Of a DNA stretch of 64,000 nt, positions 1 to 8,696 are shown in pieces (the stretch's first letter is position 1; each line of letters begins with the position of its first letter). A program made the position numbers and the translations under genes. Under the pieces are notes generated by a model. The model did not search any database. It was not told where the DNA came from and worked only from the letters and a program-made list of their open reading frames with translations. Origin of the DNA: CAYJHC01 sp964369805 (lineage in GTDB: Bacteria; Bacillota; Clostridia; Peptostreptococcales; Anaerovoracaceae); NCBI GenBank assembly GCA_964369805.1, contig CAYJFM010000001.1, positions 20,698-84,697 of the forward strand, read 5' to 3'.

Positions 1-2
1 TT

Positions 3-1025
3 GCAATTGATTGGCTAGAAGACTTTTTGCTAGACTATGAGGGTACAGTTATAGTAGTATCCCATGATAGGCATTTCTTAAATACAGTTTGTACAAATAT
101 AGTAGATATTGATTATAATAAAATTAGAATGTATGCAGGAAATTATGAGTTCTGGTACCAATCAAGCCAAATTATGCAACAGATGACAAGAGATCAAAAC
201 AAGAAGAAAGAAGATAAAATAAAGGAGCTACAAGCCTTTATACAAAAATTCTCAGCTAACAAGTCAAAAGCGAAACAAGCGACTTCGAGAAGGAAGATTC
301 TAGATAAACTTACAATAGAGGAAATGCCAGCATCTTCTAGGAGATATCCTTTTGTTGGATTTAATATGGATAGAGAAGCAGGAAAAGAAATACTTTTTGT
401 TGAAGGAATCAGCAAAACTATCGATGGCGTTAAGATACTAGATAATGTGTCATTCAATGTGAATAGAGATGATAAAATTGCCTTTGTTGGAGAAGAGGAA
501 ATTGCAAATTCTACCTTATTTAAGATACTTATGGGAGAGATGGAGCCAGATGAGGGAACAGTGAAATGGGGAGCAACAATTACAAAGTCATACCTACCGC
601 TGGATAACTCAGAGTTTTTTAATGATTGTGACTTAAACTTGGTACAATGGCTAGGCCAATTCACACCAGAAACAACAGAGACATTTATGAGAGGATTTCT
701 TGGAAGAATGCTATTCTCAGGTGATGATGTATATAAAGCTGTGAAAGTGCTTTCAGGAGGAGAAAAGGTTAGATGCATGCTTTCGAGGATGATGCTATTT
801 GGATCCAATGCCCTAATTCTTGACCAGCCAACTAACCACCTTGATCTTGAGTCAATTACAGCAGTAAATAATGGTTTAATGGATTTTAAAGGAACATTAT
901 TATTTTCATCACATGATCATGAATTTATTCAAACAATTGCAAATAGAATTATTGAATTCACGCCAAATGGAATGGTAGATAAGCAAACTACCTACGATGA
1001 GTATCTGCATATTGCAGGAAAATAA
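3..1025 (+). CDS. ABC-F family ATPase, C-terminal part (5' end outside window)
   Basis: The reading frame is open to the window edge, so this is the last 340 residues of a protein that normally has about 520-540. The visible part starts in the D-loop region of nucleotide-binding domain 1 (AIDWLEDF), with the H-loop VVSHDRHF. A charged inter-domain linker (QNKKKEDKIKELQ) and a second nucleotide-binding domain follow. ABC-F proteins are soluble and act on the ribosome E site through that linker. In domain 2 the signature LSGGEKVR is intact, but the P-loop reads GEEEIANSTL with no glycine-rich GxGK core. Walker B reads LILDQPTNHLD, with Gln where the catalytic Glu is usual. It resembles the YkpA/YbiT branch. 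There is no membrane domain and no long C-terminal extension of the antibiotic-resistance type. Confidence 0.9.
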   Translation, partial: AIDWLEDFLLDYEGTVIVVSHDRHFLNTVCTNIVDIDYNKIRMYAGNYEFWYQSSQIMQQMTRDQNKKKEDKIKELQAFIQKFSANKSKAKQATSRRKILDKLTIEEMPASSRRYPFVGFNMDREAGKEILFVEGISKTIDGVKILDNVSFNVNRDDKIAFVGEEEIANSTLFKILMGEMEPDEGTVKWGATITKSYLPLDNSEFFNDCDLNLVQWLGQFTPETTETFMRGFLGRMLFSGDDVYKAVKVLSGGEKVRCMLSRMMLFGSNALILDQPTNHLDLESITAVNNGLMDFKGTLLFSSHDHEFIQTIANRIIEFTPNGMVDKQTTYDEYLHIAGK

Positions 1026-1029
1026 ATTG

Positions 1030-1088
1030 TTGATACTGCTAAGTTTCTAAGATATAATATGGACAGACAGAGATATAATATGGACAGA
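1030..1088 (+). promoter_or_regulatory. Promoter of prepilin gene with duplicated -10 region
   Basis: TTGATA at 1030-1035 is followed after 17 nt by TATAAT at 1053-1058. An 18-nt block containing that -10 (1050-1067) is repeated exactly 21 nt downstream (1071-1088), giving a second TATAAT at 1074-1079. The duplication lies between the ABC-F stop and the prepilin ribosome site. Confidence 0.6.
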
Positions 1089-1121
1089 ATGATGTGTAAA
1101 TTAAATTTTGAGGTATTAAAA

Positions 1122-1718
1122 ATGAGGAAAAAGAAAAATGCTAATTGCTGTAAAGGTTTCACTTTGATGGAAATTATTATTGTTATAGCAATAATAGCGA
1201 TTTTAGCAGTAATAGCTATTCCTAGCATAACAGGATATGTCGAAGAGGCAAAAGAGGCAAGTGACTTACAGGTTGCTAGCAATATGATAAAAGCAACACA
1301 AATCGCAGTGAGCTTTAATCAGGCAAATCTGCCTCAGGATGCAATAATAGAGGTACTATGGGCTACAGGTCACGCTCAAAGTTCTGGCCATCGTGATAAA
1401 TTCATGGTGAGAGAAGTTTCGAATAGTGGCAGGACTTCGGCGATTAGGCCGGCAGGATACCAGGCTAAAATACCAACTGCAGTACTTCAAGAAATTCAGA
1501 CTATGATTATTGAAACTTCAGGAGAAGATGTGGTTGAAACCCATTGGGGCGATTGGTATGCGATAATGGATATAGACAAGTCAAAGGTTGCCAGTGAAAA
1601 CAATTTTGCTTTTCATATAAATACAAGTACTGGAGAGTTGGCATTAGCCCATAGCTCGGTCGATGGGGTTGAAAATATATGGGTAGATGAGATTGGTGTG
1701 GATATTACAAGGCACTAA
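1122..1718 (+). CDS. Type IV prepilin-like protein (pseudopilin), copy 1
   Basis: This 198-residue protein has a class III signal: a 12-residue leader ending in Lys-Gly, then FTLMEIIIVIAIIAILAVIA with the conserved Glu at mature position 5. A prepilin peptidase (PilD) would cleave after the Gly and N-methylate the Phe. The hydrophobic helix is followed by a soluble head of about 160 residues ending in WVDEIGVDI. The ATG at 1122 is chosen because GAGG lies 8 nt upstream and the leader then has normal length; an upstream ATG at 1059 would give an improbable leader. No assembly ATPase, platform protein or peptidase is in the window. A homologue lies on the other strand at 2552-3082. Being a prepilin-type protein is clear; its exact role is not. 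Confidence 0.88.
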   Translation: MRKKKNANCCKGFTLMEIIIVIAIIAILAVIAIPSITGYVEEAKEASDLQVASNMIKATQIAVSFNQANLPQDAIIEVLWATGHAQSSGHRDKFMVREVSNSGRTSAIRPAGYQAKIPTAVLQEIQTMIIETSGEDVVETHWGDWYAIMDIDKSKVASENNFAFHINTSTGELALAHSSVDGVENIWVDEIGVDITRH

Positions 1719-1736
1719 TAGTATTTTATAAAAGAA

Positions 1737-1770
1737 AGTCAACGCTTCTGTGTAAGCATTGACTTTTTTT
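1737..1770. terminator. Bidirectional intrinsic terminator
   Basis: Arms at 1737-1747 and 1754-1764 (11 positions, one C-A mismatch that becomes G-U on the minus strand) enclose a 6-nt loop. Seven T follow on the plus strand. It sits between the convergent prepilin and nitroreductase genes. Confidence 0.8.
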
Positions 1771-1833
1771 ATGATTTGCTAGCTATATTGATAGCCATTT
1801 TTAAACTTACTAAATTATAAGGTGATTAATAAA

Positions 1834-2373
1834 TTAAACAAACCTAATTAAATCTTCAACTTCTTTTCTTCTAGGTGTCTTCGGCTCTTCATCAGGATAT
1901 CCGAAGGTAATTAAAGCTGCAACAGTTTCGTTTTCCGGTAGGTTGGCTATTTTTCCAATAACTTCATCATCGATGATTCCAAAAATACAAGTCCCTAATC
2001 CTTTCGCATGTGCAGCTAGACAGAATGTTTGGCAAGCAATTCCAGCATCGAAAGTCTCCCAAAGGTCTCCTTTGCTTGTTACAAACTCACCATCATACTT
2101 GCCGCTTTTTCCTTGAACATAGCTAAGTACACATACACCCTTTGTGTTTTTTAAGGTACCTGCATTATACGCAAAACCATTTACACCTTCCTCTGCGATT
2201 TGCTCTATTGCAGAAGGATTATCAATGATAGTATATCTTGCGATTTGAACATTTGTCCATGAAGGTGCAAATCTTGCTGCCTCAACGATTTCTTTCAGTA
2301 GCTCACGATCGACGATTTCATCCTTGTACTTTCTGACACTTCTTCTTTCTTTTATTGCTGTAATTGCCTCCAT
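1834..2373 (-). CDS. Nitroreductase family protein
   Basis: This 179-residue flavoprotein belongs to the FMN-dependent nitroreductase fold. It begins with the family hallmark AIKERRSVRKYKDE, whose Arg/Ser residues contact FMN phosphate, followed by ELLKEIVEAARFAPSW. Near the C-terminus, GIIDDEVIGKIANLPENE and ALITFGYPDEEP match the typical closing segments. These enzymes use NAD(P)H to reduce nitro compounds, quinones or other acceptors in the cytosol; the substrate cannot be deduced. The start at 2373 has AGGAGA seven bases upstream; an extended frame to 2442 adds 23 residues without family similarity. It is a single gene between the two prepilin genes. Confidence 0.9.
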   Translation of the reverse strand: MEAITAIKERRSVRKYKDEIVDRELLKEIVEAARFAPSWTNVQIARYTIIDNPSAIEQIAEEGVNGFAYNAGTLKNTKGVCVLSYVQGKSGKYDGEFVTSKGDLWETFDAGIACQTFCLAAHAKGLGTCIFGIIDDEVIGKIANLPENETVAALITFGYPDEEPKTPRRKEVEDLIRFV

Positions 2374-2551
2374 AATTGGTCTCCTTTTCTTATTTTTATT
2401 AATAAATAGTAATTCCTGTCTAAGGATAGACAGGTACAACATTTCTCATTGTTGATCAATCTCAGTATACACCATTATACCACAGTAACATAGATATTAT
2501 ATTAATAGTTAGGGAAACATGAATAAGTAGGAATAAAGTCAAAGAAAGCAT

Positions 2552-3082
2552 CTAGCCAAAGAAAGAATGCCCAAGATCTAGCCCTATTTCATCAATCCAT
2601 ACTGTTTTATAAGTGCTGTGCACCTCGAACTCCCCAGTGGCCGGATCATATTTTAATAATAGATCTGCAGACTGACCGTATTTAGATACTGCATTTGTTT
2701 TAAAATCTTCACCTAAAAGTTTTTGTAATTCAACATTAAAAGTACTAATCCATGCTTGATCAGATGAAGTGTGAATATTACCATAGGTTCTCAATTCAGC
2801 AACAACTGAACCATCCCCAGAGCCTAAGCTAGCATTGGTATCCCATCTAACAATTAGCAGTTTACCCTCTGGTATAATATCTGCATTTAAATTGTATGCA
2901 AAAACAACTGCAGTCATTATTTCAGCAGACTTTTGCAAATCAGCACTTTCTTTGGCCTCTTCTACATACCCTGTAACACTAGGAACTGCAACGGTGGCAA
3001 GTATAGCGATTATTGCAATAACAATGATCACCTCCATAAGGGTGAATCCTTTTTGATTAAATAAACTATTTTTTTTATACAT
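2552..3082 (-). CDS. Type IV prepilin-like protein (pseudopilin), copy 2
   Basis: The 176-residue product again has a 12-residue leader ending Lys-Gly, then FTLMEVIIVIAIIAILATVA with Glu5, then a soluble head. It ends WIDEIGLDLGHSFFG, close to the WVDEIGVDI end of copy 1. VTGYVEEAKESADLQ matches copy 1's ITGYVEEAKEASDLQ, so the two are paralogues that share helix, neck and C-terminal motif while the middle has diverged. The ribosome site is weak (AGGT about 11 nt upstream). It is transcribed divergently from the downstream redox-motif gene; TATAAT on the minus strand at 3120-3125 may be its -10. Confidence 0.87.
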   Translation of the reverse strand: MYKKNSLFNQKGFTLMEVIIVIAIIAILATVAVPSVTGYVEEAKESADLQKSAEIMTAVVFAYNLNADIIPEGKLLIVRWDTNASLGSGDGSVVAELRTYGNIHTSSDQAWISTFNVELQKLLGEDFKTNAVSKYGQSADLLLKYDPATGEFEVHSTYKTVWIDEIGLDLGHSFFG

Positions 3083-3312
3083 AATTATTTACCTATAATG
3101 TTATTATTACTTCTTTAATATTATACAAAATCTAAAGATAAAAAAGAAGTGATATTGATATTTTGAATAGCATTGATGTACATAAGACTTCTCATAAATA
3201 GCGGAGAGTAGGTTTGGCCAAATCATAATATGAGAGTTATTATTTGTTATACTTTTAAAAAGCTGATATAATTGTATACAGTAATTATAGAAACCATATG
3301 TAGGAGGCAAAA

Positions 3313-3711
3313 ATGGATAGAAAAAAACAAGTTGGGGAACTTCATGATAAAGGATATAACTGTGCTCAATCGGTACTTTGCACTTTTAAAGACAAGGTGG
3401 ATATAGATGAAAAAACTTTATTTAGAATGGCAGAAGGATTTGGCAGAGGGATGGGACATAAGGGTGTTTGTGGTGCTGTATCAGCAATGACTATGCTTGC
3501 CGGAATAATAGTGAGCGATGGAAACTTAGAATGTCCAAAAACTAAGTTAAAAACCTATGAACTTTCAGAAAAAATGATAGGTGAATTTAAGGAAAAAGTA
3601 GGGTCAATATGCTGCTACGAAATTTTAGGAGAAGAAGCAGGTGTGCCTCTTAGAAGCTGCTTAGGCTGCATGGAAGATTGTTGTGAAATTGCAGAAAGAA
3701 ATTTATTTTAA
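3313..3711 (+). CDS. C_GCAxxG_C_C family redox-motif protein
   Basis: This 132-residue soluble protein has the cysteine pattern of the C_GCAxxG_C_C family: GYNCAQSVLC near residue 14, GVCGAVSAM near 57, a CC pair near 97, and CLGCMEDCCEIAE at the C-terminus. Family members are small proteins thought to be redox-active or to bind metal or Fe-S centres; no reaction is established. GTAGGAGG precedes the ATG. The cysteine desulfidase gene starts 41 nt after its stop, so the two are probably co-transcribed, which suggests a link with sulfur or redox metabolism. Confidence 0.8.
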   Translation: MDRKKQVGELHDKGYNCAQSVLCTFKDKVDIDEKTLFRMAEGFGRGMGHKGVCGAVSAMTMLAGIIVSDGNLECPKTKLKTYELSEKMIGEFKEKVGSICCYEILGEEAGVPLRSCLGCMEDCCEIAERNLF

Positions 3712-3752
3712 AGTATAATTTAAATTATAAATACATTTGATGAGGTAGAAAT

Positions 3753-5048
3753 ATGGACAAAAATAATGAAAAATATTCAGCATACTTAAGGATACTAGAA
3801 GAAGAATTAATTCCTGCGATGGGTTGCACTGACCCAGTTGGAATTGCTTTTTGTGCAGCATATTGTAAGAAGCTAATAGGGGATAATGTGTCCTTTGCAG
3901 ATATTACAGAGATTAATATCGTGGTTAGCAATAATCTTATGAAAAACGCTAAAAGCGTAATAGTGCCTAACACTGATGGAAACAGAGGAATAAAAACTGC
4001 TGTTGCAATCGGAGTTGTGGCAGGAGATAGTGAAAAAGGCCTTGAGGTAATAGCTGACGTAAGTGAGAAAGATATAAAAAGGCTAAATGAAGCATTAGAA
4101 ATTCTGCCAATAAACATCTCTGCTTCTGAAGGAGAACTTGTACTTGAGATGGCTGTAGAAATTAAAACTAATGAAGCTAGGGCCTATGCTCAAATTTGGG
4201 ATGAATATACTAATGTGGTTTTCGCAGAGCAAGACGGAAAAGTTATACTGGACACAAGGGAAGCTCAAAATAAATGTGAAGATAAGTCAGACTATGACCT
4301 TCTAAGTGTGGAGGATGTTTATGATTTTTCAACGACAGTGAACATTCAAGAAGTTAAAGCGATATTACAGAACCAGATTAAATGCAATATGGAAATAGCT
4401 GAAGAGGGTATGAGTGGTAATTATGGTGCTAGCATAGGAAAGATTATAATGAATGGCGCAGGGGGCAGTGTAAAAGAAAAAGTAAAGGCTATGGCGGCGG
4501 CGGCATCGGATGCAAGAATGAATGGATGCAATATGCCAGTAGTAATTAACTCTAGTAGTGGTAATCAAGGGATATCTGCGTCGGTACCAGTTATTGTCTA
4601 TGCTAGGGAATTAGGAAAGTCGGAAGAGGAGCTTTTAAGGGCGCTAACATTGTCAAACTTAATTACAATTTATCAGAAAAAATATATTGGAAGGCTCTCA
4701 GCTTTCTGCGGGGCTGTAAGTGCAGGAGCAGGCGCATCCGCAGGGATTGCTTTGCTAGATGGGGGTGGCTATGAGGAGGTTATTCACTCCATAGTTAATA
4801 CACTTGCTATAGCGTCGGGAATGGTCTGTGATGGGGCGAAATCTTCTTGCGCAGCAAAGATTGCGATAGCAGTGGAAGCAGGATACCTAGGGTTTGAAAT
4901 GTTTAAAAATGGGCAACAGTTTTATGGTGGTGAAGGTATTATTGCGAAAGGTGTAGAAAATACAATACAAAATGTAGGGTACATGGGCAAAATAGGCATG
5001 AAACAAACAGACAAAGAAATAATAAAAATTATGATTGAAAGAACCTAA
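3753..5048 (+). CDS. cyuA: L-cysteine desulfidase / serine dehydratase alpha-like (CyuA, YhaM family)
   Basis: The 431-residue protein matches the UPF0597/YhaM family, whose characterised members break L-cysteine into pyruvate, ammonia and sulfide using an oxygen-sensitive [4Fe-4S] cluster. Supporting motifs are MGCTDPVGIAFCAAY near the N-terminus, SSGNQGISASVPV in the middle, AFCGAVSAGAGASAG, and the cysteine pair in VCDGAKSSCAAK around residues 355-370. The length agrees with the family. TGAGGT precedes the ATG. The upstream small cysteine-motif protein is probably in the same transcript. In an anaerobe this would serve cysteine fermentation or detoxification. Confidence 0.9.
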   Translation: MDKNNEKYSAYLRILEEELIPAMGCTDPVGIAFCAAYCKKLIGDNVSFADITEINIVVSNNLMKNAKSVIVPNTDGNRGIKTAVAIGVVAGDSEKGLEVIADVSEKDIKRLNEALEILPINISASEGELVLEMAVEIKTNEARAYAQIWDEYTNVVFAEQDGKVILDTREAQNKCEDKSDYDLLSVEDVYDFSTTVNIQEVKAILQNQIKCNMEIAEEGMSGNYGASIGKIIMNGAGGSVKEKVKAMAAAASDARMNGCNMPVVINSSSGNQGISASVPVIVYARELGKSEEELLRALTLSNLITIYQKKYIGRLSAFCGAVSAGAGASAGIALLDGGGYEEVIHSIVNTLAIASGMVCDGAKSSCAAKIAIAVEAGYLGFEMFKNGQQFYGGEGIIAKGVENTIQNVGYMGKIGMKQTDKEIIKIMIERT

Positions 5049-5166
5049 AGTATAGCAAAATCAACATATACATGATATAATTAATAGATATAGGTAAATT
5101 TATTTTAAGTAGAAAATACCGATAAATCCAAGTGATGCAAGAAAATTATTTATAATGGAGGGAATT

Positions 5167-6963
5167 ATGCTAGAAGCTAAAGACTATGAAGCTTTAAAGT
5201 TAGCTGAAATGAAAGAAGCGGAGATGATTGTTGATAGAATAAACAATGATCCTCATCCAAGTGTAAGATATAAAGAAAGTAGGCCTATTACTGATATCAG
5301 ACACATGTTCAAGACAAGTGTGGAACTATATGGGAATAGAGTTGCATTTAGACATAAGCCAACAAAGCATAGTGAGTATACACCAATAACCTACAAAGAA
5401 ACAGATCAAGATGTTGATTCTTTAGGCACAGCTTTGATGAGCCTAGGACTAAAAGGCAAAAAAATAGGAGTTATTGGAGAAAACTCATATAAATGGGCCA
5501 TATCTTATCTTGCAACAGTTTTTGGGCTTGGCGTTGTGGTACCTCTAGATAAAGAGTTAAATAAAAGGGACTTACATAACCTAGTTAAAAGATCAGAAAT
5601 GTCGGCTGTAATTTATCAAGACAAGTTTAAAGATGTTTTTGCTGATATTGAAGACTGCCCTCTAGAATATAAGATAAACATGGCTTTAAGCGAAGATAGT
5701 GACAAAGAACTATCTTTTGATAAGCTACTGGAAAAAGGTAACGAATTATTAAAATCAGGGAATAGAGAGTTTGTGGATGCACAGATTAACAATAAAGAGT
5801 TGAGCATTATTCTATTTACTTCTGGAACAACTGGAATGTCAAAGGGCGTAATGTTGTCTCACCTAAACATTGCTGCTGACTTAATGGTAGCTCCAACGGT
5901 GCTGAAGATATATCAAGAGGACATTTTCTTTTCAGTTTTACCGATACATCACACCTATGAATGCACCTGCGGATTTTTACTGCCTCTATACAAAGGGGCT
6001 TCAATTGCCTTCTGTGAAGGATTAAAACATGTAGCAAAGAATTTAGGAGAGGTTAAACCGACGATTTTCCTAGGTGTACCAGCCTTATTCGAAGCTCTAT
6101 ATAAGAAGATCTGGCAAAATGTAAAGAAAAAAGGGAAAGAAGACACTTTAAAGAAAGTAATAAAACTTAATGAGATTACAAAAAAAGTTGGTGTTGATTT
6201 AGGAAATAAATTCTTTAAGGACATTAGAGCGGTATTTGGTGGCAGAATGAGAATAATGATCTGTGGTGGTGCTGCAATTAATCCGGAAGTATTACAGGGG
6301 ATTAGAGATTTCGGGATCATGGCTCTTCAGGGCTACGGAATGACAGAATGTGCGCCGCTTGGAGCTCTTAACCCAGACACTGCTCCAAAGAATGGTGCTA
6401 TTGGGAGAAAGTTGCCAGGGTTTGATTTGAAAATACACAATCCTAACGAAGAGGGTATTGGAGAAATTTGTGTTCAAGGCGAAAATGTCATGCTTGGTTA
6501 CTACCAAATGGAAGAAGAGACAGCAGAAATTATCAAAGATGGATGGCTTCATACAGGAGACCTTGGATATATGGACGATGAAGGATACGCATATATTACA
6601 GGAAGAGCAAAGAATGTAATAATTACAAAGAATGGAAAAAACGTGTATCCAGAAGAGATAGAGTACAATATTAAGCAAATTCCTTTCGTTCAAGACACAA
6701 TGGTATTCGGGGAAGACACAGAAAATGGTCAAGATACACGAATCGTTGCTGCAATTAAAATTGATGATGATGAAGTTGCATTACTATATCCAGAAAAAAC
6801 TAGAGATGAAGTAGAGAGCATTCTTAGAGACGAAATAGATAAGATAAATAAAGATGAGCCAATATTCAAAATGATTAGAAGAGTAATCATAAAAGAAAAT
6901 GACTTTGAAAAGAATACAAGTAAAAAAATAAAAAGATTTGCTGACTCAAATAAAGAAAAATAA
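5167..6963 (+). CDS. AMP-binding long-chain acyl-CoA synthetase-like protein
   Basis: This 598-residue adenylate-forming enzyme has the phosphate-binding motif FTSGTTGMSKG at about residues 217-227, GYGMTECAP near 389, GWLHTGDLGYMDDEG near 458, and the hinge and catalytic-lysine region GRAKNVIITKNGKNVYPEE. The order and length match the FadD/long-chain acyl-CoA synthetase group, which activates fatty acids to acyl-AMP and then acyl-CoA or acyl-carrier. The ATG at 5167 is chosen because GGAGGG lies 4-5 nt before it; the ATG at 5155 overlaps that ribosome site. No membrane segment is evident. The substrate is not predictable. Confidence 0.9.
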   Translation: MLEAKDYEALKLAEMKEAEMIVDRINNDPHPSVRYKESRPITDIRHMFKTSVELYGNRVAFRHKPTKHSEYTPITYKETDQDVDSLGTALMSLGLKGKKIGVIGENSYKWAISYLATVFGLGVVVPLDKELNKRDLHNLVKRSEMSAVIYQDKFKDVFADIEDCPLEYKINMALSEDSDKELSFDKLLEKGNELLKSGNREFVDAQINNKELSIILFTSGTTGMSKGVMLSHLNIAADLMVAPTVLKIYQEDIFFSVLPIHHTYECTCGFLLPLYKGASIAFCEGLKHVAKNLGEVKPTIFLGVPALFEALYKKIWQNVKKKGKEDTLKKVIKLNEITKKVGVDLGNKFFKDIRAVFGGRMRIMICGGAAINPEVLQGIRDFGIMALQGYGMTECAPLGALNPDTAPKNGAIGRKLPGFDLKIHNPNEEGIGEICVQGENVMLGYYQMEEETAEIIKDGWLHTGDLGYMDDEGYAYITGRAKNVIITKNGKNVYPEEIEYNIKQIPFVQDTMVFGEDTENGQDTRIVAAIKIDDDEVALLYPEKTRDEVESILRDEIDKINKDEPIFKMIRRVIIKENDFEKNTSKKIKRFADSNKEK

Positions 6964-7012
6964 TATAGCATTGACAAACAGTAATAACTAATTAAATTAG
7001 AGAGGGGATTTT

Positions 7013-8098
7013 ATGGGGAACTATCCAAGAGTAAATGTAGACCTGGAAAAATTCAGAAGTAATGTTTTAGAAATAACTAGAAGGTGCGAAGAGCAAGGCA
7101 TTAAAGTTGCAGGAGTTATTAAAGGCTATACAGGGATACCAGAGGTTACAAAAGAATTTGAAATTGGAGGCGCAACGCAGCTTGCATCATCAAGAATGGA
7201 ACAACTTGAAGCAGCAAAAGAAGCTGGAGTCACAGTTCCACTGATGGCAATAAGGTTACCTATGTTATCTGAAGTAGAAGAAGTTATACGAATTACAGAC
7301 ATTAGCTTAAATAGTGAAATAGAAGTAATTAGGGCTTTGAATAGGGAAGCAAAAAAGCAAGGTAAGATTCATAAAATAGTAATCATGGCAGACTTAGGCG
7401 ACTTAAGAGAAGGGTATTGGAACAAGAATGAACTTATCACAGTAGCCCTAGAGGTTGAGAAGGACTTAGAGAGCTTAGAGTTAGCTGGCGTTGGTACAAA
7501 CCTTGGATGTTACGGATCTATTTTAGCTACTGAAGAAAAACTAGATGAGCTGGTTGTTATTGCAGAAGCAATAGAAGAAAGAATTGGAAGAGAACTTGAA
7601 ATTATTTCTGGTGGCGCTACATCATCAATTATGAGAATACTAGATGGAGATATGCCTAAAAAAATTAATCATCTTCGAATAGGAGAGGGAATTATCTTGA
7701 GTAGAGATGCCCAAGAACTTTATGGATATGATATGAGCTTTATGAACCTGGACTGTTTTGTGCTTGAAGCTGAAGTGGTAGAAGTAAAAGATAAACCAAG
7801 CCATCCTGTTGGTGAAATAGGCTATGATGCTTTTGGAAAGGCTCAGGTATACGAAGACATTGGAGTTAGAAAAAAAGCAATTGTTGCAGTAGGAAAAGTT
7901 GACTATGGCGACGTAGAGAGCATTTTCCCTAGGAAAAAAGGTGTGAATATTTTAGGTGCTTCAAGTGACCACACAATATTGGACATTGAAGAGGCTGAAG
8001 AAAATATAAAAGTAGGGGATATAATTAAATTTGACCTCTGCTATGCAAGTATAGTTTATGTAACAAATTGCCCTAATGTAAAAATCACTTTTGCGTAG
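7013..8098 (+). CDS. orr: Alanine/ornithine racemase-family PLP enzyme
   Basis: The 361-residue protein has the fold-type III alanine racemase N-terminal barrel. The PLP lysine is predicted at residue 37 in AGVIKGYTG, where alanine racemase has VVKANAYG. GVGTNLGCYG, a segment ending ISGGATSS (phosphate binding), and a C-terminal beta domain with GDVESIFPRKKG follow. This variant is typical of the alanine/ornithine racemase family; the clostridial Orr enzyme interconverts L- and D-ornithine for ornithine fermentation. The rest of the D-ornithine pathway is not in the window, so alanine or another amino acid remains possible. A GAGAGGGG ribosome site precedes the ATG. Confidence 0.75.
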   Translation: MGNYPRVNVDLEKFRSNVLEITRRCEEQGIKVAGVIKGYTGIPEVTKEFEIGGATQLASSRMEQLEAAKEAGVTVPLMAIRLPMLSEVEEVIRITDISLNSEIEVIRALNREAKKQGKIHKIVIMADLGDLREGYWNKNELITVALEVEKDLESLELAGVGTNLGCYGSILATEEKLDELVVIAEAIEERIGRELEIISGGATSSIMRILDGDMPKKINHLRIGEGIILSRDAQELYGYDMSFMNLDCFVLEAEVVEVKDKPSHPVGEIGYDAFGKAQVYEDIGVRKKAIVAVGKVDYGDVESIFPRKKGVNILGASSDHTILDIEEAEENIKVGDIIKFDLCYASIVYVTNCPNVKITFA

Positions 8099-8153
8099 AA
8101 GGAAATTTACATATAAAAGCAAATGAAAATTGGATAAAAGAAAAGGAGAAAAT

Positions 8154-8648
8154 ATGTCAGAATCAGTACTATTAACCAGAGAAGGATTTGAAAAGATAAA
8201 GGAAGAGCACGAAGAACTTGTTGCTGTTAGAAGAGGGGAAGTTGCTCAGAGGATTAAAGAAGCAAGAGAACATGGTGATATTTCTGAAAATGCTGAATAT
8301 GATGCTGCGAAAAATGAGCAAGCTGAGCTTGAAGAGAAAATTAAAAAACTTGAAGATATGATGCGTAAGGCAGAAATTATTGAAGAGAGCAAGCAAAGCA
8401 GAGGAAAGGTAAACCTAGGCAGTGCTGTTAAAGTAAAGGTAACTGGTGGGGCTGAAGAATATGAAGCTGAATATACAATTGTAGGTACAATCGAAGCTGA
8501 TCCAAGAGAAGGAAAAATATCTAATGAATGTGCAGTTGGTGCAGCTTTAGTAGGCAGAAAAATTGGAGAAATTTTAGAAGTAGAAGCTCCAGCAGGTAAG
8601 AGACAATATGAAATCTTAGGAATAAATAAAAGTACAAAGAAATCATAA
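8154..8648 (+). CDS. greA: Transcription elongation factor GreA
   Basis: This 164-residue protein has the GreA layout: an N-terminal antiparallel coiled coil (about residues 10-75) with REHGDISENAEYDAAKNEQ, which carries the acidic tip inserted into the RNA polymerase secondary channel, then an FKBP-like C-terminal domain ending PAGKRQYEILGI. GreA rescues backtracked RNA polymerase by stimulating transcript cleavage. The ATG at 8154 has AAGGAG 5 nt upstream; an in-frame TTG at 8130 is not needed. It stands directly before lysS, 48 nt apart, a common clostridial order. Confidence 0.96.
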   Translation: MSESVLLTREGFEKIKEEHEELVAVRRGEVAQRIKEAREHGDISENAEYDAAKNEQAELEEKIKKLEDMMRKAEIIEESKQSRGKVNLGSAVKVKVTGGAEEYEAEYTIVGTIEADPREGKISNECAVGAALVGRKIGEILEVEAPAGKRQYEILGINKSTKKS

Positions 8649-8696
8649 CGGCATCTAAGTTTAGGCAGAATAAGAGAATATAGTAGGGAGAAAAAA

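Noticed and set aside
194..808. 204-codon open frame antisense to the ABC-F gene
   Set aside because: It is a shadow of a clear coding frame, with no start signal and a composition typical of antisense AT-rich DNA.
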